From NCBI GenBank assembly GCA_050184225.1, contig JBFXAN010000160.1, forward strand, positions 1-14,083: a stretch of 14,083 nt of DNA. Direction: 5' to 3'. Positions 14,041-14,083 of the stretch are shown here, one piece after another (positions within the stretch are counted from its first letter, which is position 1; the number at the start of each line of letters is the position of its first letter). The DNA comes from JBFXAN01 sp050184225. GTDB taxonomy: Bacteria > Chloroflexota > Dehalococcoidia > CAUJGQ01. A program made the position numbers and the translations under genes. Below the pieces are notes generated by a model, which saw only the letters and a program-made list of their open reading frames with translations, made no database searches and was not told the origin of the DNA.

Positions 14041-14083
14041 AACGGCCCTCACCCCCGGCCCCTCGCCCGCCGGTGCGGGCGAG
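14041..14083. repeat. GC-rich palindromic repeat, right-edge copy
   Basis: GGCCCTCACCCCCGG followed by a perfect 9-bp hairpin, CTCGCCCGC (14062-14070) and GCGGGCGAG (14075-14083) with a 4-nt loop, which ends on the last base of the window. It is an inverted partner of the element at 62-105. It probably continues beyond the window. Confidence 0.7.

Noticed and set aside
1..14083. A composite transposon or island bounded by the edge repeats
   Set aside because: No transposase or integrase is present and no target duplication can be seen; the repeats look like short REP-type elements.

Overview
This is a GC-rich bacterial window with no mobile element, CRISPR array, rRNA or tRNA that I can see. 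The gene content is a DegV-family protein, RecG with a long N-terminal extension, an arginyl-tRNA synthetase, a DEAD-box helicase with a basic tail, a zinc-ribbon/RDD membrane protein and several GC-rich hairpin repeats between genes. Together with -10 boxes lying almost on start codons, this fits a high-GC Chloroflexota (Thermomicrobia-like) genome. That placement is inference from style and remembered family resemblance, not a search result. Both ends of the window carry inverted copies of one GC-rich repeat, so the window may be a contig that broke at repeats.

Left part, + strand (1-4445): a repeat and a promoter lead into degV, whose stop overlaps the start of recG (ATGA). Behind recG sits a compact toxin-antitoxin-like pair, a ribbon-helix-helix-like small protein followed with no gap by a PIN-domain (VapC-like) nuclease. 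It has its own promoter and a 14-bp palindrome over the start codon. These two genes are visibly less GC-rich than their neighbours.

Middle, + strand (4446-6832): argS, then a DUF4258-like and a DUF2283-like small gene 17 nt apart, a second toxin-antitoxin-like cassette. A clan GH-A glycoside hydrolase converges on them from the - strand (6876-7859). Next to the hydrolase start, a zinc-ribbon/RDD membrane protein is translationally coupled (GTGA overlap) to an inositol-monophosphatase-family enzyme (7967-9420).

Right part, - strand (9567-14005): a coupled pair (alpha/beta hydrolase, then a 127-residue unknown), an aminotransferase, and a helicase cluster. The helicase cluster reads, in transcription order, an extended -10 promoter, a hairpin leader with a 28-codon in-frame ORF, a DEAD-box helicase that seems to start at ATT, and two small overlapping ORFs. 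Three different long inverted repeats fill the gaps at 9466-9547, 10662-10739 and 12098-12189, and probably act as transcriptional boundaries.

No clearly new multi-gene system is evident. The points most worth a second look are the helicase start and leader, the two small toxin-antitoxin-like modules around argS, the intergenic palindromic repeats, and the small coupled ORFs after the helicase.
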